Shown piece after piece: positions 52,052 through 59,331 of a stretch of DNA of 64,000 nt. The notes beneath the pieces were generated by a model. That model was not told where the DNA came from and did no database searches. It saw only the letters and a list, made by a program, of their open reading frames with translations. Both the position numbers and the translations under genes were made by a program. This DNA comes from Azospirillum rugosum (GTDB lineage: Bacteria; Pseudomonadota; Alphaproteobacteria; Azospirillales; Azospirillaceae), in contig NZ_JAGINP010000018.1 in NCBI RefSeq assembly GCF_017876155.1, positions 1 through 64,000 on the forward strand, given 5' to 3'. Numbering within the stretch: the first letter of the stretch is position 1; the number at the start of each line of letters is the position of its first letter.

Positions 52052-53071
52052 ATGACTGTCGTGCGTTGGGGCCGTCGGACGGTATTGGGAGTTATGGGCG
52101 CTGCGGCCCTGGCGCTTTCGGCCGCGCCGGCCTTCGCCCAAAGCCTGGAGAAGACCTCCATCGGCGTGCTGGCGCTGGCCTCCTCCGGGCCGATCTTCAT
52201 CGCCAAGAGCAAGGGCTACTTCGAGAAGGAAGGGCTCGACGTCGACCTGAAGATGTTCACCTCGGCCCAGCAGGTGCCGGTGGCCGTGGCGTCGGGCGAC
52301 GTGGACTTCGGCGTCACCGGCCTGACGGCGGGCTTCTACAACCTCGCGGCCAAGGGTGCGGTCACCATGATCGCGGCGCAGAGCCGTGACGAGCCGGGCT
52401 TCGAACTCAGCGCCTACGTCGCGGCCAACACCGCCTTCGCCGCCGGGCTGAAGAAGCCGGCGGACCTGAAGGGCAAGCGCATCGCCATCACCACCGTGGG
52501 CTCCACCTTCCACTACATGCTGGGGCTGCTCGGGCAGAAATACGGCTTCACGGTCAAGGACCTGACCATGGTGCCGCTGCAGGACGTGCCGAAGATGACC
52601 GCCGCCTTCAAGGGCGGGCAGGTGGACGCCATCGTGGCGCCGGTGACGGTCGCCCGCCAGATGGTCGCCGATGGCGCCGGCACGATCATCGGCTGGGTCG
52701 GCGACGAGACGCCCTGGCAGCTCGGCGCGCTGTTCACCGGCCCGAAGACGATCGCCCAGCGCCGCCCGACGGTGGAGAAGTTCATCCGCGCCTACCAGAC
52801 GGCGCTGGCCGAATACCACGCAGCCTTCAACACCAAGGACGCGTCGGGCGCTATCGTGAAGGGCCCCGGCTACGACAGCCTGCTGGCCATCATCGCCGAG
52901 GCCACCAAGCAGAAGCCCGAGGTCGTCGCCGCCGGCCTGCCCTACGTGGACCCGCAGGGCAAGCTTCTGATCGACGACGTCGTCAATCAGGTGAAGTTCT
53001 GGCAGGCCGAGGGCCAGGTGGACAAGGCGCTGGACGCCAAGTCCATCATGGACCTCAGCTTCGTGAAGTAA
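52052..53071 (+). CDS. ABC transporter substrate-binding protein, NMT1/SsuA-like
   Basis: 339 residues. A signal peptide with twin Arg (MTVVRWGRRTVLGVMGAAALALSAAPAFAQ) suggests Tat or Sec export. Then comes the SsuA/NMT1 fold: SSGPIFIAKSKGYFEKEGLDVDLKMFTSAQQVPVAVASGDVDFGVTGLTAGFYNLAAKG, and ITTVGSTFHYMLGLLGQKYGF. Last gene of the pcs operon. The ligand is not known. Confidence 0.91.
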   Translation: MTVVRWGRRTVLGVMGAAALALSAAPAFAQSLEKTSIGVLALASSGPIFIAKSKGYFEKEGLDVDLKMFTSAQQVPVAVASGDVDFGVTGLTAGFYNLAAKGAVTMIAAQSRDEPGFELSAYVAANTAFAAGLKKPADLKGKRIAITTVGSTFHYMLGLLGQKYGFTVKDLTMVPLQDVPKMTAAFKGGQVDAIVAPVTVARQMVADGAGTIIGWVGDETPWQLGALFTGPKTIAQRRPTVEKFIRAYQTALAEYHAAFNTKDASGAIVKGPGYDSLLAIIAEATKQKPEVVAAGLPYVDPQGKLLIDDVVNQVKFWQAEGQVDKALDAKSIMDLSFVK

Positions 53072-53081
53072 GCGGGAGCGC

Positions 53082-53408
53082 TCAGCGCTTGCCCGGCGCG
53101 TAGACCTTCGGCTGGGCGAAGTTCAGGTGGTCCAGAAGCTCCTTGGTGACGCAGCCGTCGACGGGGAGCTTCGCCGCCTTCTGGTAAGCGCGGACGGCGG
53201 AGCGGGTGTTGGGCCCCATCTTGCCGTCCGCCGTGCCGGCCTTGAAGCCGTGCTCGTTCAGCGCCGACTGGGCGCCCTGCACATAGGCGTACCGCATGTC
53301 GGACGGCATGTTCTCGTCCGGGCAAACCGCGAAAGCCGGGGATGCCGCGAAGGCGGTGAGGGCGATGCAGGCGGCAATGGCCCTACGGGTCATGGTTGGG
53401 CGGGTCAT
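53082..53408 (-). CDS. Small secreted peptidoglycan-binding (PG_binding_1-like) protein
   Basis: 108 residues. Signal peptide (about 1-27, SPAFA) and one three-helix repeat: AQSALNEHGFKAGTADGKMGPNTRSAVRAYQKAAKLPVDG matches the peptidoglycan-binding domain 1 pattern (DGxxGxxTxxAVxxFQ). Two cysteines (in AVCPDE and DGCVT) could form a disulfide. GGAGA 8 nt upstream supports the start at 53408; ATG 53393 is the alternative. Convergent with the pcs operon. Confidence 0.8.
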   Translation of the reverse strand: MTRPTMTRRAIAACIALTAFAASPAFAVCPDENMPSDMRYAYVQGAQSALNEHGFKAGTADGKMGPNTRSAVRAYQKAAKLPVDGCVTKELLDHLNFAQPKVYAPGKR

Positions 53409-53492
53409 GGTTGGTCTCCGTTCTTGTTTGCGGAGATCAACACGGCAGAGGCCGCGATGCTTCGGAAGGGATAAAAATTGGTGGCGTCCGGT

Positions 53493-53594
53493 GCCCCCAC
53501 CCTCCCCACTTCGTGGGTCCCCTCCCTCCCCCGCTTCGCAGGAGAGGGCCAGATCCCCTCCCCTGCGAAGCGGGGGAGGGTTAGGGAGGGGGCA
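53493..53594. repeat. GC-rich palindromic element, family G (near prfB)
   Basis: GCCCCCACCCTCCCC opens and GGTTAGGGAGGGGGC closes the element; inner CCTCCCCCGCTTCGCAGG and CCTGCGAAGCGGGGGAGG arms are almost identical to those of the copy inside the synthase gene. It lies 21 bp past the prfB stop. Confidence 0.85.
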
Positions 53595-53615
53595 ATACGC
53601 TGCCGATGCTGAACA

Positions 53616-54738
53616 TTACGCCGCCGCCTCGTCGCCCTGCCCCTTCAGCCGCGCCGCCAGCGCCGCTTCCAGGAAGGGGTCGAGCGCGCCGTCCAGGACC
53701 GCCTGGCTCTGCGACGTCTCCACGTTCGTGCGCAGGTCCTTCACCATCTGGTACGGGTGCAGGACGTAGGAGCGGATCTGGTGGCCCCAGCCGATGTCGC
53801 TCTTGGTCGCCTCCAGGGCGGCCGCGGCGTCCTCGCGGATCTTCAGCTCCCGCTCGTACAGGCGGGCGCGCAGCATGTCCCACGCCTTGGCGCGGTTCTT
53901 GTGCTGCGAGCGCTCCTGCTGGCAGGCCACCACGATGCCCGTGGGCAGGTGGGTGATGCGGATGGCCGAGTCGGTCTTGTTGACGTGCTGGCCGCCGGCG
54001 CCCGACGCGCGGAACGTGTCGATGCGGCAGTCCTTCTCGTTGATCTCGATGTTGATCTTGTCGTCGATCACCGGCGAGATCGAAACGGCGGCGAAGCTGG
54101 TCTGGCGGCGGGCCTGGCTGTCGAAGGGGCTGATGCGCACCAGACGGTGCACGCCCGCCTCGGTCTTCAGCCAGCCATAGGCGTTGTGGCCGCTGATCTG
54201 CACGGTGGCGGACTTCAGGCCGGCCTCTTCGCCGGGGCTCTCTTCCAGCCACTGGGTCTTGTAGCCGTGCTGCTCCGCCCAGCGGGTGTACATGCGCACC
54301 AGCATCAGCGCCCAGTCCTGGGCTTCCGTGCCGCCGGCGCCGGCGTTCACCTCGACGAAGCAGTCGTTGGCGTCGGCCTCGCCCGACAGCAGGCTTTCGA
54401 TCTGCAGCTTGGCGGCGCGCTCGCGCAGCGCGTAGAGCTGGGCCTCGGCGTCGGCGACGACGGTGGCGTCGCCCTCGGCCTCGCCCATCTCGATCAGCTC
54501 CAGGCTGTCGGACAGGTCGCGCTCCAGCGCGCGGTAGCCGTTGACCGAGGCCTCCAGCTGGGTGCGCTCGCGCATGATGGTCTGCGCGCGCGTCGGGTCA
54601 TCCCACAGCTTGGGGTCCTCGGAGAGGTCATTCAGTTCGTCGAGACGACGCAGCGCGTTATCCCAGTCAAAGATGCCTCCTCAGCAGCGCCAGCGAGTCT
54701 CTGATCTCGCCAGCGGCCGCTTCGATCTCGGCCCGCAT
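53616..54738 (-). CDS. prfB: Peptide chain release factor 2, expressed by programmed +1 frameshift
   Basis: 373 residues after frameshifting. RF2 ends translation at UGA and UAA. The first 23 codons run from ATG 54738 (GAGGAGG upstream) to an in-frame TGA at 54667-54669. A +1 shift on CTT TGA C then gives HL-DWDNALRRLDELNDL and continues for 350 residues to 53616. The coding segments are 54738-54670 and 54668-53616. The stop-recognition SPF motif (RISPFDSQARR) and the catalytic GGQ (SGAGGQHVNKTDSAIR) are present. The shift lets RF2 control its own level. Confidence 0.97.
54666..54681 (-). promoter_or_regulatory. prfB programmed frameshift signal
   Basis: AGGAGG (54681-54676), three bases, then CTTTGAC (54672-54666): a Shine-Dalgarno-like stimulator at the canonical spacing from the CUU-UGA slippery site, as in E. 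coli prfB. Confidence 0.95.
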
Positions 54739-54774
54739 CGCGGTACCTCCTCGTCAGCCAGAGTTGATTCCAAA

Positions 54775-54873
54775 GTCATGCGGCCGGCCGCATGACCCTT
54801 TCGCACATGGCTGCGCCATGTGCTGTCGGGTATTAACCGAAGGCGTTTGATGGAAGCCATCAAACGCCTTCGG
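54775..54873. promoter_or_regulatory. Three perfect hairpins in tandem in the prfB leader
   Basis: A 22 bp perfect palindrome at 54775-54796 (GTCATGCGGCC and its complement); GCACATGG/CCATGTGC at 54803-54810 and 54816-54823; and 17 bp perfect arms CCGAAGGCGTTTGATGG/complement at 54837-54853 and 54857-54873 with a 3 nt loop. No T runs follow. The rest of the 561 bp to 55299 shows no gene. Confidence 0.75.
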
Positions 54874-55299
54874 TATCAGGCCCCTATGTAGCGAGTTACG
54901 GCCGGCGTTGCACCCCCTTATTCCGCCTTTGCAAAAGGCCAAGCGGTCCCCATGGGCGCCCAAGTCGACCGGCCAAAAGGCGCCGCGCCGCCGGTCGGCT
55001 CCGACCCCGGTCGTAGAAAAACCGGCGAAGACGCATATCCGCTCCGAATAGCGGTCGGTCGTTCCAGGTGAGTACGTCCAATTCGGCCCCGCGAGGACCC
55101 GTTCGCGGCGGGATTAAACGGACGCTTGCTGTGATAGCGTCCTGCCCGTTCTGTGCCTCTACTTGAAAGAACGCATGGTTCGAGCACAGCCGCACCCACA
55201 AGGGAAACAGGCGCCCGGTCTGTCACCAACGCCGCCGGAACGCCCCGGTTCCCTTTGCCGGCCACAATCGTCGTCAACAACCGAGAAGCGCGGCCCACG

Positions 55300-56739
55300 A
55301 TGAACTTCACGAGCCTTGGTTTCCTTGTGTTCATCACGGTCTTCACGGCGGCCTTCATGGCGCTGGCGCGCACGCGGCTGTTCACGCCGCTCCTGCTGGC
55401 GTCCAGCTACATCTTTTATGGATTTTGGGACTATCGTTTCTGCACGCTGCTCGCCCTGACGACCCTGATCGACTTCTATTGCGGATTGCGGATCGCCGAC
55501 GCGCCGAACCGGGCCACCGCCCGGCTGTTCATGCAGCTCAGCCTCGGCACCAACCTCGGCGTCCTGTTCTTTTTCAAATACTTCAACTTCTTTGTCGACA
55601 GCGCGCACATCGCCCTGTCGTCGCTCGGCATCGACATCGGGGAGCGCACCCTGTCGATCATCCTGCCGGTCGGCATCTCCTTCTACACCTTCCAGAACCT
55701 CAGCTACGCGCTGGACCTCTATCTCGGCCACCTGGACAAGCCGGAACGGTCGCTGCTGCGCTACGCGACCTTCGCCTCCTTCTTCCCGCAGCTGGTGGCC
55801 GGCCCGATCGTCCGGGCGCGCGACCTGCTGCCGCAAATCCAGAACGGGCCGAAGCACGACGTCCCCTTCGCCTTCCGCTTCGCCGGGCTGGAGAAGCTGA
55901 TCTGGGGCTATTTCCTGAAGCTGGGGCTGGCCGACAACGCCGCCGCCGTCGTGGACGCGCGCTTCGCACAGCCGGAGTTCTTCAACGCGCTGAACCACGT
56001 CATCGGGCTGATCTGCTTTTCCCTGCAGATCTACGGCGACTTCGCCGGCTACTCGCTGATCGCCATCGGCCTGTCGCAGATGTTCGGCTACACGCTGTGC
56101 GAAAACTTCAACCGCCCCTACTTCGCCCGGGGCATGCGCGACTTCTGGCGGCGCTGGCACATCTCGCTGTCCACCTGGTTCCGCGACTACGTCTACATCC
56201 CCATGGGCGGCGGACGCTCGGGCTGGCTGCGCATCCGGAACATGACCATCGTCATGCTGGTCTCCGGCCTGTGGCACGGCGCCAACTGGACCTTCGTCCT
56301 GTGGGGGGCCATGCACGCCGCGCTGATGGCGGCGGAGGACGGCGCCCGCTGGCTGGCGGCGCGCAGCCCGATCCGCCTGACCGGGATTCCCCTGGCGGCC
56401 GGGCGCCTGCTGACCATCGGCCTGGTCTTCCTGCTGGTGACGCTGACCTGGCTGCCCTTCCGGGCCAACGACCTGCACACGGTCTGGACCATCCTGGGCA
56501 TCATCGGCGACGGCGACTTCAGCCTGCCGCGCGGAATGCAGCAGATGAGCTATTTGGTCCGCGTGGTCGTCTTCGCCGGCGTGGTGCTGATGATCGACGC
56601 GATGATCGAGCTGGGGGCCAACCGCCGCTACGCCGGGGTCAACGTGGTCGCCCGCTCCATGGCCTGCTCCACGCTGGTGTTGCTGCTGCTTCTCTTCGGC
56701 AATTTCGCCAACCGATCCTTCATCTACTTCCAGTTTTGA
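55300..56739 (+). CDS. MBOAT-family membrane O-acyltransferase (AlgI-like)
   Basis: 479 residues, about ten spans. AlgI-type proteins pass acetyl groups across the inner membrane to acetylate secreted polysaccharides. Hallmarks are FFKYFNFF, ILPVGISFYTFQNLSYALDLY, FPQLVAGPIVRARDLLPQ, FGYTLCENFNRPYFARGMRDFWRRWHISLSTWFRDYVYIPMGG and the catalytic-His motif SGLWHGANWTFVLWG. The start at 55300 precedes the first span; longer frames back to 55153 add polar residues only. The SGNH-like gene follows after 13 bp as its partner. Confidence 0.92.
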   Translation: MNFTSLGFLVFITVFTAAFMALARTRLFTPLLLASSYIFYGFWDYRFCTLLALTTLIDFYCGLRIADAPNRATARLFMQLSLGTNLGVLFFFKYFNFFVDSAHIALSSLGIDIGERTLSIILPVGISFYTFQNLSYALDLYLGHLDKPERSLLRYATFASFFPQLVAGPIVRARDLLPQIQNGPKHDVPFAFRFAGLEKLIWGYFLKLGLADNAAAVVDARFAQPEFFNALNHVIGLICFSLQIYGDFAGYSLIAIGLSQMFGYTLCENFNRPYFARGMRDFWRRWHISLSTWFRDYVYIPMGGGRSGWLRIRNMTIVMLVSGLWHGANWTFVLWGAMHAALMAAEDGARWLAARSPIRLTGIPLAAGRLLTIGLVFLLVTLTWLPFRANDLHTVWTILGIIGDGDFSLPRGMQQMSYLVRVVVFAGVVLMIDAMIELGANRRYAGVNVVARSMACSTLVLLLLLFGNFANRSFIYFQF

Positions 56740-56752
56740 GGGAGCCCCTTCC

Positions 56753-57703
56753 ATGATCCGCCTTCTGGCAACCCTGGGCCTGATCCTGGGCATGGTCGTC
56801 ACCATGGACCGCGCCTTCGCGTCCTGGCTGGGCGAAACGCTGCGCCACGCGAGCGACCGCTTCATGACCGTGTACCAGGACGGTCCGCCCGCAGACGTGG
56901 TCGTCCTCGGCAACTCGCGCGCCGACAACCACTTTCCGGTGTCCGACCTCCAGCGGCTGACCTGCTGGAAGGCGCTGAACCTCGGCATGGGCGGCGCCCC
57001 GACCACGGTCGGCGACCTGCTGTGGCAGGACTATGTGGAGCGGCACGGCGCGCCGCGCCTGCTGTTGCTGGAGCCGACCAGCGTGGTGGACGACCCCAAC
57101 GCGCTGGCCGACCTGCCGCTGCTCGCCTACTACTCGAACCGGGTGGACGGCTTCATCCGCAAGGTCGACCCGACCATGTGGGCGTCGAACAAGCTGTTCA
57201 ACACGTTGATCTTCAACAATAACCAGACGATCCGGCTGGCCGTGGAGCGCGTGCGTCCGACCGGCGGCGACCGCACGCTGAGCGGCAGCATATCGCCCAT
57301 CCTGAAGGCCCAGATCGCCCACGCCCCGACCGAGGTGATGGAGGGCTTCCAGCCGAACTGGGAGGCTCTGGACCACATCATCGCGACGGCGCAGGCGCAC
57401 GGGACCAAGGTCGCCGTGGTCATCACCCCCTACTTCCCCGGCTACATCGAGAAGCTGACCAACTTCGACGCCTTCTTCGACGACCTGAAGCAGCGCCTGC
57501 CGGCCGATGTCCCGGTGATCGACACCCGCCGCGCGATGACCGACGAGGCGCATTTCGTCGACGCCCTGCACATCAACCAGGAGGGCGTCCAGGCCATGCT
57601 CGCCCACATGGAATCCGACCTCCGCCCGCTCGGCGGCTGCACCGGCGACGCCATCGCCCAACTCGGCGCCCACGACGTGGTGCGCTCGGCGGCCCGGCCG
57701 TAA
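56753..57703 (+). CDS. SGNH-hydrolase-like protein, partner of the MBOAT acyltransferase
   Basis: 316 residues. An N-terminal signal anchor (MIRLLATLGLILGMVVTMD) is followed by an SGNH-type fold: VVLGNSRADNHF carries the nucleophile Ser in block I, and DALHINQEGVQAML carries the Asp-His pair of block V. This is the pattern of AlgJ/AlgX- and DltD-like proteins that move acyl groups from MBOAT partners to periplasmic polymers. Together with the MBOAT gene it probably acetylates an exopolysaccharide (inference). Confidence 0.85.
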   Translation: MIRLLATLGLILGMVVTMDRAFASWLGETLRHASDRFMTVYQDGPPADVVVLGNSRADNHFPVSDLQRLTCWKALNLGMGGAPTTVGDLLWQDYVERHGAPRLLLLEPTSVVDDPNALADLPLLAYYSNRVDGFIRKVDPTMWASNKLFNTLIFNNNQTIRLAVERVRPTGGDRTLSGSISPILKAQIAHAPTEVMEGFQPNWEALDHIIATAQAHGTKVAVVITPYFPGYIEKLTNFDAFFDDLKQRLPADVPVIDTRRAMTDEAHFVDALHINQEGVQAMLAHMESDLRPLGGCTGDAIAQLGAHDVVRSAARP

Positions 57704-57724
57704 GCACAAGCGACGGGAGAGGAG

Positions 57725-57808
57725 TTCACCACCAAGGCACCAAGACACCAAGAATCCTCGCGCCCGGCACACCGTGGACTCTTGGTGTCTTGGTGCCTTG
57801 GTGGTGAA
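57725..57808. repeat. Long inverted repeat, family T (convergent gap)
   Basis: TTCACCACCAAGGCACCAAG at 57725-57744 is complementary to the arm ending GTGCCTTGGTGGTGAA at 57808, with 30-odd near-perfect base pairs. It lies between convergent genes and could terminate both. Confidence 0.88.
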
Positions 57809-57830
57809 AGCCCCCCGCGCTAGGCCAGCG

Positions 57831-59000
57831 TCACTTCTTCGAACCGCGCCCGCCGGTCCGCTCCACGTCCACCTCGGTCTTGCGGGCGGTTTCGCGCACC
57901 GTTTCCTTGTGCTCCGTGGTCGACTTCGTCAGTTCGACCTCTCCGATCAGGCGGGCGGCCTTGCGGACTTCGGCCTCCTCCGTGGTTTCGGTCATGTCCA
58001 CGCTGGTCTCCTTGAAGGCCTTTTCCGCCTCCTCCGGACTCAGTTCGCGGTCAGCCTCGCGGTGCCGCACCCGGACCTTCTCCTCCTCCAGGGTCAGCGT
58101 CTTCTCGACCGGCCGTTCGGTGACGTGGGTGCTGGCGCGCACGCCCCGGACCACCCGACGCTTGCCGATCCGCACCTGCTCCTCCACCTCGGGCAGGACC
58201 TTGCGCTCGCCGCGCGCGCTCTTCTCACCGGAGCCGCGCTCCGGCTGCTCCTCCTTCTCATCCTCGTAGACGTCCACGGCGCGGGCCTCGCTGCGTTCCA
58301 GGCGGGAGCGTATCTCGTCCGCCTGGTCGTCCTCGACCTCGACCGCGATCACCGCGGCCCCCTTGGCGATGGCGCCGGAGAAGGCGCGGGCGTCCTCCTC
58401 GTCGATCCCGAATTCGGCCAGCGCGGAGGCCAGGTCGTCCCGCGGCGTGTCGAACAGTTGGACGCTCTCCTCCGGGCATCCGGCCTTCGTCAACTCTTGG
58501 CAGGCCCGGTGGGCCGGCTCGGGCGTCTGAAACAGTCCGATGACGGTCATCGACATGCGTGGTCTCCTGTGTTCCGGTGTGGGGTATTCCCGTGTCGGCT
58601 GGGGCGGGGCGGGCCGTTCGGCGTCCTCCCGCTCCACCGTGACTTCGGATCGGCGGACCGGCACGCGGTCCCGGTAGCGGCGGATCGTGCGCCGGCGCGT
58701 CACATGCACCTCTTCGACCAGGCGCAGGCGCATCACGACGACGGGCACCTCCTCGACCACGGGAATGATCAGGGTGTCGCCTTCCCGCCGCTCGGCCGGG
58801 GCTTGGTCGACCCAGGCGCCGACCGGGACGTGCTCGACCACCACCTCCGTGGACTCAAGCGGCTCGTCGATCTCCTCGATTTCCTCAAGGACGCGCCGGT
58901 GCACATGCACGATCCCGGTCGGCCGGGCGTGCTTCTCGATCTCGACGGTTTCCTGGACGACGGGAATGACGACGCGTGTCGGTTCGGCGTCGGTGGTCAT
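57831..59000 (-). CDS. DUF2382 (YsnF/AvaK-type) stress-related protein
   Basis: 389 residues. Residues 1-125 are a DUF2382-like half (RVVIPVVQETVEIEKH, GDTLIIPVVEEVPVVVMRLRLVEEVHVTRRRT). Residues about 149-235 are a 17 kDa general-stress-like module (MTVIGLFQTPEPAHRACQELTKAGCPEESVQLFDT). About 260-389 form a complete DUF2382 domain, highly charged (VLPEVEEQVRIGKRRVVRGVRASTHVTERPVEKTLTLEEEKVRVRHR). Domains of this kind occur in desiccation and general-stress proteins and may bind membranes or DNA. GAGG lies 8 nt before ATG 59000. An internal ATG at 58556 has a stronger ribosome site and could give a second, shorter product of 241 residues. Confidence 0.78.
   Translation of the reverse strand: MTTDAEPTRVVIPVVQETVEIEKHARPTGIVHVHRRVLEEIEEIDEPLESTEVVVEHVPVGAWVDQAPAERREGDTLIIPVVEEVPVVVMRLRLVEEVHVTRRRTIRRYRDRVPVRRSEVTVEREDAERPAPPQPTREYPTPEHRRPRMSMTVIGLFQTPEPAHRACQELTKAGCPEESVQLFDTPRDDLASALAEFGIDEEDARAFSGAIAKGAAVIAVEVEDDQADEIRSRLERSEARAVDVYEDEKEEQPERGSGEKSARGERKVLPEVEEQVRIGKRRVVRGVRASTHVTERPVEKTLTLEEEKVRVRHREADRELSPEEAEKAFKETSVDMTETTEEAEVRKAARLIGEVELTKSTTEHKETVRETARKTEVDVERTGGRGSKK
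58556..58575 (-). promoter_or_regulatory. Internal ribosome-binding site and start in the DUF2382 gene
   Basis: CACAGGAGACCACGC directly precedes the in-frame ATG at 58556, with AGGAG 7 nt away. It fits better than the site of the full-length start. The downstream product would begin MSMTVIGLFQ, which is how stand-alone general-stress modules begin. Confidence 0.5.
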
Positions 59001-59331
59001 GACGGGAGCCTCACGAATGGGAAGTGCCGGACGTCGCGCGCGCCGCAAGGCGCCAGCCGCGTGCAGTCCCATCAACAGGGCCTTTCCGGCTCCGTTCCGC
59101 ACCCGCGAAGACCAATACGGGCGATGCAAACACCCTTCTTTCGAAGGTGCCTTGTCGTCCATCTACCGTTTCAGTGCTTTGGCAATGCTTCCGGCACTGC
59201 AATCCGATGGGGCTTGGCGCGCTCGCGGTCTTTTCCCGCAGTGCACATCCATTCAGAAAGAAAAAGAGCGACTCCAAAGAGCCGCCCTTCCTCCCTTATC
59301 GTCCCGCCCAGCTTGCGGTCGGCGCTTGCGG
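59001..59331. other. Intergenic region between mrcA and the DUF2382 gene
   Basis: 331 bp. It holds the probable mrcA terminator (59259-59287) and the promoter of the DUF2382 gene. Otherwise I see nothing in it; a longer open frame up to 59162 lacks homology. Confidence 0.4.
59259..59287 (-). terminator. Probable terminator of mrcA
   Basis: On the minus strand GCGGCTC (59285-59279) pairs with GAGTCGC (59274-59268) with one G-T pair, then TCTTTTTCTTTC follows. It lies about 50 bp past the mrcA stop. Confidence 0.6.

Noticed and set aside
54667..54669. In-frame TGA near the start of prfB, as if a broken gene
   Set aside because: It is the well-known programmed frameshift site with a Shine-Dalgarno-like stimulator, not a mutation.
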